Shown here piece after piece: positions 1 through 10,085 of a DNA stretch of 14,328 bases (its first letter is position 1; each line of letters begins with the position of its first letter). The translations under genes were made by a program, and so were the position numbers. The stretch is from Euperipatoides rowelli (Eukaryota > Onychophora > Udeonychophora > Euonychophora > Peripatopsidae), in the NCBI GenBank assembly GCA_003024985.2, contig PXIH01S0015994.1; one strand, written 5' to 3'. Below the pieces are notes generated by a model that saw only the letters and a list, made by a program, of their open reading frames with translations, did not search any database and was not told where the DNA came from.

Positions 1-270
1 TACTCTACTAAACAATATTTTGTTTCCATCTTTTTTCTAACTTTTTTTTTTGCCGTTTTGTTGTATACAGTATACTTACTTAATAAAGTGTTATTATCAA
101 ATATCATTTATAAAGTTATTAAATGCCTTTTTATCATTTAAAAAAACCATTTAAGTCATTTCAGTCCATTAATAAGTAATTAAAATAGTATTCTGATACA
201 CCGCACCCGGTTATTCCAGAAACACAGCCGCGCCCAACGGAAGGTTAAGGGTGTGGGGAATGATCCTGAA

Positions 271-320
271 GTTTTAGCATACTTCCCAACATGACACAAA
301 CTTAAATTTTGGCATGTGTG
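271..320 (+). repeat. Diverged dispersed repeat, copy 1
   Basis: This ~50-bp segment matches 2281-2330 at about 38 of 50 positions by hand alignment, without gaps and in the same orientation. The best-kept core is TAGCATA, then CCAA, ATGRCACAAACTT and ATTT. A G14 run follows this copy almost directly. It is probably a fragment of a dispersed family rather than a tandem duplication, because the flanks do not align convincingly. Confidence 0.5.
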
Positions 321-330
321 TAGATTTAAT

Positions 331-344
331 GGGGGGGGGGGGGG
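331..344 (+). repeat. Homopolymer G14
   Basis: Fourteen consecutive G residues lie in an otherwise A+T-rich region, directly downstream of diverged repeat copy 1. A single run of this length could support intermolecular G-quadruplexes and is prone to length error in sequencing and assembly. Confidence 0.9.
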
Positions 345-1347
345 ATTACCATGATATAGTGTCCCCATATGAAGAATGGATAGCATTGCTAGTTCTAGTA
401 ACATCTAAAGAACAACAATATTGCAACCAGAGACTGTTTCCTGTATTTTTACTAATTATTTGGATCAAGAACTTGAATGAGCAGGAGTTATTGAGGACCA
501 TAAACAGCACACCAATATTCTGTCCCTAGTAGAGAAACACCAAAGATTAGCCTAATAGTTGAAAGTTGATCAACAAGCACAGAGAGAGTCACATAAGTTT
601 ATTGTTTTGTATTTATGTGAGTGTGTGTGCTTGTGAAAGATTATTTAGACAAAGGTTTTTTATTTTATTGTACCGGTATTTGTTTATAATTTGTGTGGAA
701 GAGCAATTGATCTAACAATAGTCATTGTATATTCGTTAAAATCGTATTTGTTAAGTCACAACATATTTTTATTTCGTGTTTTTATTGTGAAATTACATTT
801 TTTATTGTGAAAAGTCGATTAGGTAATAAAAAAAGATTGTATTTATACGATTTGAGTCGTGTGTGGTTTTTATTTTCCTTTTATTGTGTGAGAATCTAGA
901 ATTTGATACCCATCACATGATAAATTGTTTCGTACTCAGAGCTAAGCATTCTTCTTTTTGTTTATCTGTTTTGTGTGATAGAGTACTCCAAGTGGTGCCC
1001 AATTCATTCTATATAATCCTCGAGTCTCGGTCACCAAAGTTATAGATTTGGTTTTCTATTATAACATCGTCCGGGTCTTAAATCTAAATATTTGATGTGG
1101 CCTCCATGCTCCAAATTTTAATCTTCAATTTGTGAACACCTTAAAAATTCTATTTCATCACTTGTTTATTTAATTTTATGCCTTTCCCCTTCAGTATTCT
1201 TAAGGTGCACATGTGTAGGTACAGTACATAAGCCTATTAGAATTTTTATTATCAAAATTAATTCATTTGAACAATTAGTTTTATTATCTTTCCCATTGGA
1301 TGCCATGACTGTTATTTTATCAGATAATTATTCAGGTTTTTTTTTTT

Positions 1348-1416
1348 AAAAAAAATTGTCTTTATTGTATAATTTGGAAAAAATATTTTAAAATACATTT
1401 AATTGTCTCTTATAAA
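1348..1416 (+). repeat. 69-bp perfect direct repeat, copy 1
   Basis: This segment starts with A8 and ends in TCTTATAAA. It is identical base for base to 2361-2429 in the same orientation, about 1 kb apart. A T-run precedes it here, whereas the other copy is preceded by an N. The identity of an A+T-rich non-coding sequence means either very recent duplication or an assembly artefact. Confidence 0.9.
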
Positions 1417-2280
1417 GGACAAAAATCTGTAGGTATTTTGGACAAAAATACAGTATGTCAAAATACTAACATTATTTATACAATAATATATTTATTTTAT
1501 TACTCTGTGACTAAAAATTCTTAATTAATTTTTTATTATATTAAATGTAAAGTAATAGGATTGCCCTTAAACCGTTTGAAGTAAAATTTTACCTGTTTAA
1601 TAATATTGAAAAAAATAAAAATTGTTTGGTATTTTTTAGTCTGGTTTTCTGTCGTTTCTCTTACAGTTTAAATTAATATTAACAAACATTACATTTTAAG
1701 TTAATAATATTTTTTGTTTTATTTCATATGAGAGTTATTTTGTAGCGTTTAGTAATTATAAATGATTAAATTGTAGCTATAGTGAGTCTTCTTGGGGATA
1801 TTTTTACATGCAGTTTACTCTACTAGTCACTTTAACAAAATTTCAAAGACAGGAAATAAAATATTACAGTATCTTTTTATTAATAATTTTATGAACTTAA
1901 GTTTGATTGATTTAAGTGCAAAAAAAATCTGGATTTACATAAGTTGAAATTTTCATGCCTATGACCCAGTATTGCTAACCTGATCTAAGAAATACCCATA
2001 TCCTTCTTACACATATTTTATACTGTATATTTTATTTTCATTATTAACTTATTTTATAATTTTTTTCATTGTACACATTATTTATTTTAATACATTTCAA
2101 AGAACCTGAAAGACTACTGGTGAAGGTCTTGTTAAATTTGACATTATTAATGACTTTTCAACTTTTATAATTAATGACGGTGGAAAAATCCTATTTTATT
2201 GGCCTAATTGATTTTATAAGACGGGTACTTTTTATTTACAGTATATTATAAAAGTGAAATTTGTGGATATGTGTTTGAAA

Positions 2281-2330
2281 TGTTTAGCATATTTACCAAT
2301 ATGGCACAAACTTGAAATTTGGTGCGTGGG
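2281..2330 (+). repeat. Diverged dispersed repeat, copy 2
   Basis: This is the partner of 271-320 at about 76% identity by eye. It lies 30 bp upstream of the second copy of the 69-bp perfect repeat, so two unrelated repeat types sit side by side here but about 1 kb apart at their other locations. Confidence 0.5.
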
Positions 2331-2359
2331 TAAGTTCCATAGTGTAGACAATAAAAATA

Positions 2360-2360
2360 N
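2360..2360. other. Ambiguous base (N) at a repeat edge
   Basis: A single N sits immediately before the A8 that begins the second 69-bp repeat copy. An N exactly at the edge of a perfect duplicate is typical of a gap-filled or collapsed scaffold joint, so the local sequence may not be reliable. Confidence 0.9.
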
Positions 2361-2429
2361 AAAAAAAATTGTCTTTATTGTATAATTTGGAAAAAATATT
2401 TTAAAATACATTTAATTGTCTCTTATAAA
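2361..2429 (+). repeat. 69-bp perfect direct repeat, copy 2
   Basis: Identical to 1348-1416 over its full length. The match ends cleanly at both sides: an N upstream, and TGGTAC here versus GGAC after copy 1. No target-site duplication or terminal inverted repeat is visible around either copy, which argues against an intact transposon. Confidence 0.9.
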
Positions 2430-2840
2430 TGGTACTGCAGGTTTATAATAATAATCTACCTGTTTATTTGTGGAGACTAATTTAGCATACAGTACTTAGA
2501 ACTAGTATCAGCATTATTATTTCAAAGCAATTTCGCGATATACTTTTATGTCTAAGATAACTAAAGAACAGAGTTTATTATTAATGAGCTGCCTTACAAA
2601 ATATTCAAATACTGTATCTATTCTTAATTCTGTTTTCTGTTCTTCTATCTTAACATATGGGTAATTTAAAGTTATTTTCTTTGCACTTTCTTTTGGTATA
2701 ATTGGCAAAAACTGTTTGTTGGCAAATTTTCAGGTTGTTAGGTTTAATTTGACACCTGAATATATCTTCAGTATGCTTTGTGAGTGTCCACACTTAACTA
2801 GAAATTCTTTATTAAAACCATCTGTTAATTACTAAAATAC

Positions 2841-2859
2841 AAAAAAAAAAAAAAAAAAA
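2841..2859 (+). repeat. Homopolymer A19
   Basis: Nineteen consecutive A residues about 110 bp upstream of the first recognised exon. It could be the tail of an old retroposed fragment or plain slippage; no retroposon body was recognised next to it. Confidence 0.9.
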
Positions 2860-2970
2860 CAGCACTAAAATTATTTAATTATTAGTTTATTTTATTTCAT
2901 TGGGATCAATTTTTCTTATAATTATTTATCTTTTGGCTATAAATTTGAGTCCTCCTTTACATAATTATAG

Positions 2971-3123
2971 ATCGATTGAAAATAAAGTTAAAAAGGTAGA
3001 AGACAACAAAGTCCCAGGTATGGGGCGAGGCAGGAGAAAGAGTGTTAAAACAACTATTCCTGTACCAACTACAACATCACCAATAACAGTTCTTCCGGAA
3101 GATAAAAAAGAACGCACAAAAAG
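2971..3123 (+). CDS. Internal exon of an unrecognised basic, RGR-containing protein
   Basis: I do not recognise the protein. The proposed 153-bp exon follows an acceptor (pyrimidine-rich CCTCCTTTAC, then ATTATAG) and ends at AAAAAG|GTAAAA, a good donor; the frame meets a stop three bases past the junction. Its first base completes a codon and its last two begin one, so both ends have the same phase. Base composition and CpG content rise inside it relative to its flanks. The 51 residues start SIENKVKKVEDNK, pass through GRGRRKSVKTT, continue with a Thr/Pro/Ser-rich stretch (PVPTTTSPITVLP) and end EDKKERTK. About 14 basic and 6 acidic residues, with no predicted globular or membrane segment, suggest a disordered basic region. 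RRKS fits a basophilic kinase site, and RGR resembles the core of an AT-hook without its prolines. Both readings are inference. The acceptor could instead lie a few codons either side; the donor is firmer. Confidence 0.65.
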
Positions 3124-3192
3124 GTAAAAAAAATATCTTTTTGTTGAAAAAGTATTTTTTTTAATGCAAGCTTGCTTTATTGAGGCGACGGA

Positions 3193-3202
3193 GGGGGGGG
3201 GG
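3193..3202 (+). repeat. Homopolymer G10
   Basis: Ten G residues preceded by GGCGACGGA form a small GC-rich island 70 bp past the exon 1 donor. No function can be assigned from sequence. Confidence 0.85.
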
Positions 3203-4820
3203 TTACTGGTTCATTATAAAGATCTTATTTTTAAAGCCAATTTTGTTTTTTTTATACGCCCTTGAAAATAAACCATATTCTTTTCTAGTCCCTAGGATTA
3301 GTAGAGAAAACGAGCAAAGATGGAATTAATAAATAAGTTGTGGTTTATGTTTTTTAAATGTAAAAAAAGTATACGTCTGTTATATTAATTTAACATAAAA
3401 TTATAAAGAAAGAATATTTCACAGCTATAATGACTATAATTAGGCAATAAAGAATTTATTCAGGAAAAAATTTCATTGAAAATAATTAGAAAGATGCTAA
3501 AGAAGTTATTGTTGTAGCTCTTATTTTAATATGTAGAAAGTATACATACAGTATCTGTGATATTAATTTCTCACAAAATTTGTATACAGACAGTATTTCA
3601 AGTAAGATAATAGTTTATATGGAAAACTTCAATAAGTGAAAAATTATGCATAGGCTACAGTATAAATATAATACTGAAAATTATTTTATTACTTCAAATC
3701 GGTTAGGTTTATAGTCATCCTCACTGTCATCAAGAAGTGATAATTCAATTAATCACCATAGTACGGTATTAATATCTGGAATAATTTGACCTTTCACGGT
3801 ATTTGCTTTAGCTCTTTCTATTCTTTTAAACTAATTTGGATTGTTTCCTTCATTGTAATATCTGTTTCTTTAGCTCATGTATAAACGCTCCTACACTTTT
3901 TTATCTTTCTTTAATAAATAAATTAAAAGAGGGCTAATTATGGCCTATTTGTTAAAAAACACTTTCTAAAAATTTAAATATTTTGGCATTCCACAGATCA
4001 TTGAACCCAAAGGTGCAAGCTGTTTTGCTCAGCAGTATATAGTAGGCTATGTATTTCTTGGTCAGAAAAGTAACAACTCTACCAATCAGGCTAATCCCCC
4101 AGACAAAAATATAAACTTTTATAAAACTAAAAAAAAAACACTTTATGAAGTTGATGAACCAAAGTAGCAAATTAATTAGGAAAGGAGAATGCTCACTAAA
4201 CTTTGGCTATAACATACTGTATATGACTAACTTGATAGTGCCACATTTTACACAAATAATATGCACCTGAATCCAAATAAGTCAACCTCTGAACTTCATT
4301 AATTAGGTATAATTGGTTAGACATCATTGCTAAATTTTTAGATGAATGCCAACTTCTCCTTGCCCACTATACATTTAGGAGTGTGTTATAAACAAACGGT
4401 GCTTTAGTTTAGATGCTTTCTATCAACAATTTTATTTGTTTTATTTTACTCAGAACATTTAAAAATTAATAATTTGTTTGTATCAGGTGTGATAATAAAA
4501 TGGCAATATTGTAAAGCTATGTGATCTAAGAATGCCAATAATGCTAATCCTTTGATAATAATTTCTTATTTTAGAATCTTTAGAAAATTGTGGAAGTGGA
4601 GGTGCATTGTATTCTGATTGTTACTGCATTTTCCTTTTAAGAATTTAAATAAAAATTTTAATGGAATGCTTTATCGTAAACTATATAGCATTCAACTAAT
4701 AAGCTAAAAAGTGCATTGAAGTCAGGCTTTGTGCAACAAAGGGATGTCAGATTTTACCGAAAGTGAAATGGAGAATAGAAATTTGTTATACTTTAAAATT
4801 AAAATAATAACTAAACGTTC

Positions 4821-4828
4821 CTTCCATA
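4821..4828 (+). repeat. Left target-site duplication of the 400-bp hAT MITE
   Basis: CTTCCATA directly precedes the left terminal inverted repeat and matches CCTCCATA on the other side at 7 of 8 positions. An 8-bp duplication is the hallmark of hAT insertion. Confidence 0.8.
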
Positions 4829-5228
4829 CAGTGGTGGACTTACATTTTTGGGCCCTGAAGCTTAACTGTTCTGGGGCCCTTCGTAACCAGCAACAATAAG
4901 GTTACATTCAACAAGGTCCAAGTGGCCTTGTTGCCCTTGCAAGGACTATGAGGCCCAAATGGCGGAGAACAGGGTGGTGGGGTGGAGTCCTTGAAAATGG
5001 GCTTTACAGTGAGCCCCTTCCACTGCAATGAGACAGCTTGGAAATCAAAATTTCAGAATCACTTGAGAGATTAAAAAAATAAATATAATGAAAGGGTTAA
5101 AAAAAACTCCATCAATTTTGTTGAAAAATTTACTCATTAAAATAAAATAAAAGATTGCTTCCAGGCCCTTTCAGGATTGGGGGCCCTGAAGCTTAAGCTT
5201 CATTAGTTTCACAGTAGATCCGCCACTG
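4829..5228. mobile_element. Non-autonomous hAT-type transposon (MITE), 400 bp
   Basis: The element begins CAGTGGTGGACTTAC and ends GTAGATCCGCCACTG. The reverse complement of the right end, CAGTGGCGGATCTAC, matches the left end at 12 of 15 positions. The CAGTGGCGGATC start is a common terminus among animal hAT transposons. The flanking 8-bp duplication (CTTCCATA/CCTCCATA, one mismatch) supports hAT mobilisation. The interior is markedly less A+T-rich than its surroundings. A 16-bp sequence beginning GGGCCCTGAAG occurs near both ends in direct orientation (4850-4865 and 5181-5196). No transposase is encoded: the only open frame (4840-5028, minus strand, 62 codons) is Pro-rich and lacks hAT catalytic or BED zinc-finger features. 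It must have been moved by an enzyme encoded elsewhere. The TIR and duplication mismatches indicate an old, inactive copy inside the putative intron. Confidence 0.85.
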
Positions 5229-5236
5229 CCTCCATA
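5229..5236 (+). repeat. Right target-site duplication of the 400-bp hAT MITE
   Basis: CCTCCATA directly follows the right terminal inverted repeat and pairs with CTTCCATA at 4821-4828, with one transition between them. Confidence 0.8.
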
Positions 5237-5325
5237 GTTTAATGTTAAATGTTTGAAATCTATTTTTTGGTGGTAGTGAATTTTTAAATAATATTTTAAT
5301 GTACTGTACATAACTATATGAGTAG

Positions 5326-5342
5326 TTTTTTTTTTTTTTTTT
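5326..5342 (+). repeat. Homopolymer T17 before CAG
   Basis: Seventeen T residues are followed by CAG, which looks like a perfect splice acceptor. The next sequence has no good donor and meets stops early in the phase used by the other exons, so I treat it as a simple repeat or at most a decoy acceptor. Confidence 0.8.
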
Positions 5343-8300
5343 CAGAAGTGAATAAAAACTTGATCTTATTACAATTGATATTTAAAATCGAAAATGACAA
5401 AGTTGAACTGGATACCCTCTTCAAAAATTCAAAAGTGTATTAATAAAATAATTAAATACTATTAGCAACTGGCATGATTTCAAAAAGACCAAATATAAGG
5501 CCACTATATTAAAATAATTGTTATTGGCATATTTAGGTGGCTGCATAAATTGGTTCCATACAGTATGTTATGCTAACCTTAATTATAAGGGTTGTATATT
5601 ATTTTTTCTAATTTGTAACTTTTAAATTTGTGCCATAAAAATTATCTTTACATATAATTTAAAGTATTCCTAATTATGATAATAGTTTTTAAATATACGG
5701 TATATGTCACAATAATAAAATATGAATGATCAATAGATTAAAAATAGGCTGCCTAATATTTTTGTTTTCTTTTAAATTTGATGGTTTTCTATCGATTATT
5801 ATTTTACAAATTGATGCAATAGGCGGCATAGTTCTATTTTTTTTAGTAAGCTAGCTTATTGGATTTCAATTTAAGAGATTGGCCCAGTATGGTTGGTAGT
5901 TCTGTGCTATCAGATAATGCCAAGACTATACAATAATAATCCTACTGAATTTGAATTATGTAGTTTGTACAAATTAATCTGTAACTTTGCTTTGTTCTTA
6001 TACTTTAAGCTATAGGCCTAAAACTGATTAAAATTATTTAAGTTTTTTAATAATCATTCCTAATAGATTTTTTTTTTATCTGACGAAGAATCTCATAATT
6101 TGTAAAATAAGATATTAATAAAACAATTAGCCTACACAGAATAATTATTTTAAGATTTTTGTCTTGAAATATATACTGTATATATTTTTGGTTAATGTCT
6201 ACACATATTGATAATATTTTGCACCAGCCTTTTCTTCCTTTGACTTTTTTCTACTGCTTTCATATACTGTTAAATAGGAATGAAAAAATAATAATAACCT
6301 TCAATTGCTGCATCAAAGGATATTTTATATCTAATTATTAACCATAAAATGGAAAAAATTATATAAAACTTCTATATTTTTCATACTACAATATTAGGTT
6401 ATGTGTAGCTTTTTTTCATTGATTTGTTGTGTCATGATTTGCTTTGACTTGTGGATAATACTGTATATCTTCACAATATTATTTCATCCAAGTTTATTCC
6501 ACAAAATATTTCTCAACTTAATTAATTCCCTTTTTTATAATTGATCTATTTAATTTTACAGGCACAATAGCTTTAGTTTTTTTTTAATATTTGTTTATGA
6601 CAAACATTTTTTAATACCATTACCTTATAGATTTTTTTATTAAATTATAAAAAAATTGTAATAGTCAAAAGTTTAGAATCCATACACCTATTAAAATTTA
6701 TTGAAAATTCTTTCAAATTGGCTATAATATTAACATTAAAATGTTATATTGTTATCTTTGTAGTATAGGCTACATAGATTAATACTGTATATTAAAAATT
6801 TAATTGCAAAATGGTGGAACAAAACATTTGTTTTCTCCGCCATATTGATTGCAAAATGATACTCTAACATTAATGTGCCACATATTGTGTACTCCTACCC
6901 ACAACTGCCTTATAAGGGCACCATAATTTAGTTTATGTATGTGAACGTTTTCAAGAGGCAAAAAATATTCACCTGTAAAATTTTAAGAGAAAAAAATAAT
7001 CATTTTCTATATACAGTAAAAATAATCTTCGTAAATTAGTTAGGCTACAAATGGCTTTTTCATCCTATATTGTAGTTAGTATCATACTGTGGCCAAATGT
7101 AATAGCAGCCATAATTGATATCAGAATGTGTTAACAAAGGATAAAGTGAGCAACTTATGGATTTTAATTTGCATAAGATTTATTGGCCAAAGATATGGGA
7201 ATAGTTATTTATTATATTAGTAATACCATTGCAACCATTGTATAAAAATTTAAGTAACATTTTAATAGGTGAATGAATATTGTATACTATTGTCATTATT
7301 CCTTTTAATAGTTTAATTAACAGTACTATAATAAAAAGTTTAAAATGTAAATACATTCTCTGTATACATTATATTTTCAACAACTACTGAAAGTTTAAAC
7401 ATTATACTGTATGCAGCCAACTTGTTTCTCATCTTCATAATGTTTATAAACTATATTTTTATTTAAACATCTTGTTTCCAGAAATTATTTTGTTTGGGTA
7501 TTGGTTTTAATTGGATATGTAATGAACACCTACTGTACATATTTTAATATACAGTTATAGCCTACTTAGAAAATAGAAAAGGTTCGTCCTTAAAAATAGG
7601 ATAGGCCTACTTATTTAAAGTTTTAGTAAATAAGTTCAAGTTATTTTTCATTAATTTATTAACCAGATCTTTAAGTGTATTTTTAGATGTTTGATTAAAG
7701 GCATATACTTCATCAACCTTTCATTAATTTTCTGGATTTTTTTAATGCATAATTCCTGCTCTAAACATTGTGACTTTGTCATGATCTATATAAAATTGTA
7801 GTATCATGTATCTGCATTATGGCACAAATCCATGTTGATTTATTTCTTAAAACTTTATGTTTGGCATGCAAGTTTCTTGCAATAACATTAACTAAATGAA
7901 ATAAATAAATAAATAACCATATGAAATAGAATTCTGGTTTTGAATTAAATAATTATAATTTATAAATTCTGTCTAAATATTTACTACAGTATAAAATAAA
8001 ATGGAGTAAGTTTTGCAGTTTGTCATTTTTTAATTTCACTAAGACTAAATGTTAAAAATATTAAGACTTTAGTAATGAATTTAATAATTTTGGAGATTTA
8101 TGAGATATAATATTTATAATGTAAGAAATTTAGTTAAATGATTAGATTATTAGATTTCTAAAAAATATAGTATTTTAGATGGTAAGGATTAAGATGATTT
8201 CATTTTTCTTCATTTTTGGGAAGAAGAAAAAATGAATTAGTCAATAATGTGTGTTCCGATTATATACTTATAGAAATATAAATAAATATTCTAACAAAAT

Positions 8301-8647
8301 TATTGGACATAAATCTTTCAATTATTGTTGTGATGCTTTTTGATGCAAGTAAATATATTGTCTTAACTGGGCTTTAAAATAAGTTAAAAATGCTCAACTG
8401 GGATTCTAGGTTTATTTTAGACAGTAAAAATAAGGCTTGTAAAGTTGTTTTAATATTTCCTTAGTCGTAATATATATATAAGAAAAAAATAGCAAACAAA
8501 CCCACTCTCTTTTTAATAAACATGCAATATCATTTACCATTTCTTATCTTTACATTGTGATTTGATTATCAATTTGTTAATGTACTGTAGCTCTAGGGTT
8601 AAAGTATAGTTTTATAGTAGTATTTCATCTTTTTAAAGAAATTCCAG

Positions 8648-8683
8648 GCGAGGACGGCAATCAGTTAAACCCACCACTTTCCG
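8648..8683 (+). CDS. 36-bp internal exon encoding RRGRQSVKPTTF
   Basis: The block lies between an acceptor (TTTCATCTTTTTAAAGAAATTCCAG) and the donor CCG|GTAATTT. Joined to the preceding exon, AG plus G gives Arg, followed by RGRQSVKPTTF and a split CG. Its length is 12 codons and both ends have the same phase, so including or skipping it keeps the reading frame. Local G+C and CpG content is far above the flanking intron. The peptide resembles GRGRRKSVKTT in the upstream exon, and the DNA also aligns (GCGAGG..GG, then GTTAAA, then TTCC), suggesting partial exon duplication. Function is unknown; a basic linker with a possible RxxS kinase site is inference. The match of splice signals, phase and motif makes chance unlikely, though transcripts are needed for proof. 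Confidence 0.6.
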
Positions 8684-10017
8684 GTAATTTTTATTTCGGT
8701 GTTCATTATTGCTGTTTATTTTTTATTTATTTTTAATTCCCAGCATGTATGATCTGCATGCATGCCAGTTTATTTTTTTTTTAAAGTTTTTTTTTTCTTT
8801 CTATTATTTACAGTAAATATAAATTTTTTTTCCAGAATTTTATAGCATGGTCCTGTATAAATATGTTGTAGAATATTGTTATTGTATTAGAGTTTTGTCT
8901 GTATTTTTTTTTTTTACTTTGTGTGTATTTAGCTATAATTGTATTTGAAAAGAAACTTTAACTTGTGATATGATATCAATTGTAATATTTTTGAGCTTAC
9001 TTTAGGAAGAAAAAAATTGAGTAATAAATAAAGGTTTATTTGACAGAATGAATATAAAATACTTTTACCTTTTCTTTTTTGAACAAATAACTTCAACACT
9101 TGAATAAATTTCAGGATTGTATTATATAGAGGTATAGATAGGGCTTGAATCCCTTCTGAGAAATAAAAGTTAAAAAACTGTATTTTAGTTGTTGTATACT
9201 CAACAGCTAAATTGTATGTTTAATATAATTGCAAGATATTCCTCATAAAAGACTACAAATACGGGTAATCCATTAGAATTTATGTTCTTTTAAACTTGAT
9301 TTTAATTTTTAATCACCATAATTCAAGTTCTCTTTCTTTTGATTATTTTTTAATTAATTTTAATATCTCCGTTTCATTCTTGAAAGAGTTTAAAGGTGTC
9401 ATCCATTATTGATTTAAACATTTTATTTATTTATTTTGAAAGATAATGACTAAAAAAATGATTCTAGTTGTTTAAAAAATTTATTTAATATTACTAATCA
9501 AAATCCATTTTATACTCCTCCCCCTTTAAGTAATGTTTTCAATAGCCGCTGTGCCGCTACAGTATTCAGACTAATCTGATGTCACCAATGTAAAGTAGTC
9601 CTATTTATTAAAACCAGTGTCTGGAATATAGAAGCAAATATGAATAATAACTAAATAGGAAAAGCATAGATTTCTAGACAATAAATAACAACCTTTAGAA
9701 ATGATAGAAGTAATGGCGATCCCTTGCTACTATCCCAGATTGTTTACTAAAATGATGTCACTAAATAATTGCAAGTGAAGTCACTTAGAATGTAATCTTG
9801 CACTAAGACAATTGTCTTTATTAAATTCATATTTAAATACCAGTAGTTTTTTTTTTTTTAATTTTTTAACAAGTGTAATCCTTTTTTTTAGTAATTATCT
9901 TTGTAAATGATTTAAAAAAAATGTTTAAATCCATTGCTTGTCACCTTTAATAAAAACCGTTTAACCCTCCAATGGCTCATTTTTATTATTGTATTGTGGC
10001 CTTTTAAATTATAAATC

Positions 10018-10085
10018 CAAAATTTTGAATATTAAAAATATTGAGAATTTTGTTTTTCTTTGGATTATAATATCCAAAATTCTCA
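10018..10085. repeat. Nested, mutually exclusive inverted repeats
   Basis: Arm 10018-10033 pairs with arm 10037-10052 at 14 of 16 positions across a 3-base loop. The second arm's TGAGAATTTTG (10042-10052) also pairs exactly, 11 of 11, with CAAAATTCTCA at 10075-10085. Inside that larger loop TTGGAT (10060-10065) pairs with ATCCAA (10072-10077). The hairpins share bases and so compete. It could be a degraded palindromic MITE core or a structured RNA segment; neither is shown. Confidence 0.6.

Larger units (their letters stand above)
1..2970. other. Non-coding A+T-rich DNA (intron or intergenic)
   Basis: Both strands are broken by frequent stops, and no splice-bordered block here resembles the exons downstream. 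It would be the intron or 5' flank preceding the first recognised exon. The section from about 190 to 560 and from about 980 to 1080 is less A+T-rich than its surroundings and may be an old transposon remnant, but I could not assign a family from its translations. The small open frames at 314-529 (+), 180-404 (-) and 863-1045 (+) have no recognisable domain. Repeats inside this block are listed separately. Confidence 0.6.
3124..8647 (+). other. Putative 5.5-kb intron, no gene seen
   Basis: It runs from the donor GTAAAA at 3124 to the acceptor AAATTCCAG at 8647. Apart from the MITE and simple repeats it is A+T-rich DNA with stops in every frame. It contains a G10 run at 3193-3202, T17 at 5326-5342 and many copies of the ATACWGTAT dyad word. 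Short open frames such as 3952-4170 (-) translate into hydrophobic, low-complexity residues and are not credible genes. Confidence 0.55.

Noticed and set aside
314-529. 71-codon + strand open frame with a hydrophobic C-terminal half
   Set aside because: It runs through the G14 homopolymer and a dispersed repeat, and shows no domain or splice context.
3952-4170. 72-codon minus-strand open frame rich in Phe/Ile/Leu
   Set aside because: It is a low-complexity translation of A+T-rich DNA without a family motif or splice context.
4575-4601. 27-bp block between TTATTTTAG and GGTGCAT that is open in the right phase
   Set aside because: The donor is poor, the peptide (IFRKLWKW) lacks the shared motif, and such blocks arise often by chance in several kilobases of intron.
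4840-5028. 62-codon minus-strand Pro-rich open frame
   Set aside because: It lies wholly inside the 400-bp MITE and lacks any transposase feature, so it reflects the element's base composition.
5343-5440. Strong-looking acceptor (T17-CAG) followed by an open frame starting VNKNLILLQ
   Set aside because: The open frame is in a different phase from the other exons, no good donor follows, and the T-run is a simple repeat.
7899-7916. Short AAAT tandem repeat
   Set aside because: About four units only, which is expected in DNA of this composition.
9113-9129. 17-bp block between AATTTCAG and GTATAG
   Set aside because: It is A+T-rich with no composition shift and no motif; splice-like bounds alone are too common.
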